From Defluviitaleaceae bacterium (GTDB lineage: Bacteria > Bacillota > Clostridia > Lachnospirales > UBA5962): a stretch of DNA of 7,257 nt. This document shows positions 6,426 to 7,257 of the stretch, piece by piece. Below the pieces are notes generated by a model, which was not told the DNA's origin, searched no databases, and saw nothing but the letters and a program-made list of their open reading frames with translations. The position numbers and the translations under genes were made by a program. The stretch lies in assembly GCA_009787435.1 (NCBI GenBank), contig WRFW01000148.1:1-7257 (forward strand), written 5' to 3'. How positions within the stretch are numbered: the stretch's first letter is position 1; each line of letters begins with the position of its first letter.

Positions 6426-7257
6426 CTATATAATCGCTGAAGACGATTGTGCCCAACGCAAGCTTTTTCTAACTCTTTTATATCTCAGTTCTATTTCTGT
6501 TGAATGGTCTTCAAAGACTATATATAGCTTGCTCTCAAATTTGAGAACTTCTTTCTTGCCTTTGGGTATATCTTTTTTGCCTAAGCTTACTACACAATTA
6601 GTCATATGATGGAATATAACTGTATTGTTATTTCCCGCCTCAAAGAAAATTTTATGGGCTTCTGGCAATCTTTCTTCTACTTCAAGCATATTAAACATTT
6701 CGCCTAGTGAAATTATATTTTTATTTTCTATGTAGGCAGCTCCCCAGTTTAATATAGGTATATCATTTCCGCTTAAAGTGTTTAAAAAATAGCCTTCAAA
6801 TCTTGCATCTTTAAAAAGATGGTTGTTATAAAGAACGGGAATTATTGCCCCAGGCTCGCCTTTAATTCGCCTAGTAAATAGAAGATATATTAAAAGCAAT
6901 ATTAGAAATATAATTCCTATAATTAAAAATGCTGTTTGGTAATAAGTCCAAAATGAAACTACTCTAATATTAAAGCTTTGCTCTAAGTAAGCACCTATTT
7001 CATCTGTTGCGATTACTGTAAAGCTTAAATTTTGTATAGTTTGCAAGTCTATCATTAGAAAATCATCTGTTTGGCTTACGTTTTCGCCTAGTACTTGAAA
7101 GTTTAAACTATGGCTATCGGCATCATAAAATAAGCTGTTTAAGTCTACTAATCTTGGGTTTGAACTTCTAAGGAATATGTCCGATAAGTTTCCCATGAAA
7201 ACTGGAGGTGTATTAGTAATATATACTGTTTCTTGGTGCAGCATAAAGCTATGTCCA
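6426..7257 (-). CDS. Membrane-anchored surface protein, C-terminal part: cadherin/Ig-like repeat, TM helix, cytoplasmic beta domain (cut by right edge)
   Basis: The frame is open to the window edge. The first methionine (7242-7244) has no ribosome binding site and falls at the end of what looks like a preceding repeat, so this is a partial gene. Numbering from that methionine, residues about 10-95 fit a cadherin-like/dystroglycan-type Ig repeat: NTPPVF, VDLNSLFYDADSHSLNFQV, and the closing FTVIATDEIGAYLEQSFNIRV. Residues 99-124 are one strong transmembrane helix (IIGIIFLILLLIYLLF) followed by RR, placing the repeat outside and the C-terminus inside. The cytoplasmic part (125-272) alternates strands with NIISLGEMFNML, a helix, and IVFEDHSTEIELRYKRV. 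It could be an FHA-like or similar beta-sandwich, but I cannot assign it. Proteins with this layout in Clostridia often carry an N-terminal von Willebrand A domain; that would be off-window and is inference. It likely anchors or senses at the cell surface. Confidence 0.85.
   Translation of the reverse strand, partial: GHSFMLHQETVYITNTPPVFMGNLSDIFLRSSNPRLVDLNSLFYDADSHSLNFQVLGENVSQTDDFLMIDLQTIQNLSFTVIATDEIGAYLEQSFNIRVVSFWTYYQTAFLIIGIIFLILLLIYLLFTRRIKGEPGAIIPVLYNNHLFKDARFEGYFLNTLSGNDIPILNWGAAYIENKNIISLGEMFNMLEVEERLPEAHKIFFEAGNNNTVIFHHMTNCVVSLGKKDIPKGKKEVLKFESKLYIVFEDHSTEIELRYKRVRKSLRWAQSSSAII

Noticed and set aside
1..7257. tRNA, rRNA, CRISPR arrays, insertion sequences, riboswitches
   Set aside because: None was seen on reading both strands; coding sequence fills almost the whole window and no long direct or inverted repeats stood out.

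Overview
The window is one AT-rich, densely packed stretch in which every supported gene lies on the minus strand. Gaps are 1-42 bp or short overlaps, and nearly every gene has a strong GGAGG-type ribosome binding site. Base composition, Shine-Dalgarno strength and protein families point to a Gram-positive Firmicute, most likely a Clostridia/Lachnospirales-type organism. The species cannot be named from the sequence. Transcription runs from the right edge to the left edge, and the operon enters and leaves the window, so promoter and terminator are outside it.

In transcription order the genes are as follows. (1) The C-terminal part of a surface membrane protein, with a cadherin/Ig-like repeat outside, one transmembrane helix and a cytoplasmic beta-rich domain (6426-7257, cut by the edge). 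(2) A 417-residue protein of unknown function (5130-6383). It has no ATG, GTG or TTG start; a perfect Shine-Dalgarno precedes ATT-ATA, and starting at its first ATG would drop 61 residues. (3) A DUF1795/DcrB-like protein resembling Eag-type effector chaperones (4553-5137). (4) A VgrG/gp27-gp5-like spike protein (3151-4551). (5) A helical protein of unknown function (2550-3140). (6) A small protein resembling the Imm11/DUF1629 group (2050-2553). (7) A DUF4280 PAAR-like protein with a glycine-rich C-terminal extension, a candidate spike tip carrying an effector (750-2036). (8) A very AT-rich, possibly tubby/LURP-one-like protein (135-734). (9) The first 39 codons of a DUF4176 protein (1-117), a family often found beside type VII secretion/LXG toxin genes.

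Read together, this looks like a protein-delivery locus in a monoderm bacterium. It has a VgrG-like spike, a PAAR-like tip/effector, a candidate chaperone, a membrane-anchored surface protein and small accessory or immunity-like proteins. No sheath, inner tube, baseplate wedge or ATPase gene is seen here. The parts resemble type VI/contractile injection systems on one side and type VII toxin neighbourhoods on the other. The functional assignment of the whole is inference; the spike and PAAR-like calls are the firmest. No gene-free stretch over 300 bases exists: the apparent 225-bp gap at 6201-6425 is mostly the N-terminus of gene 2.
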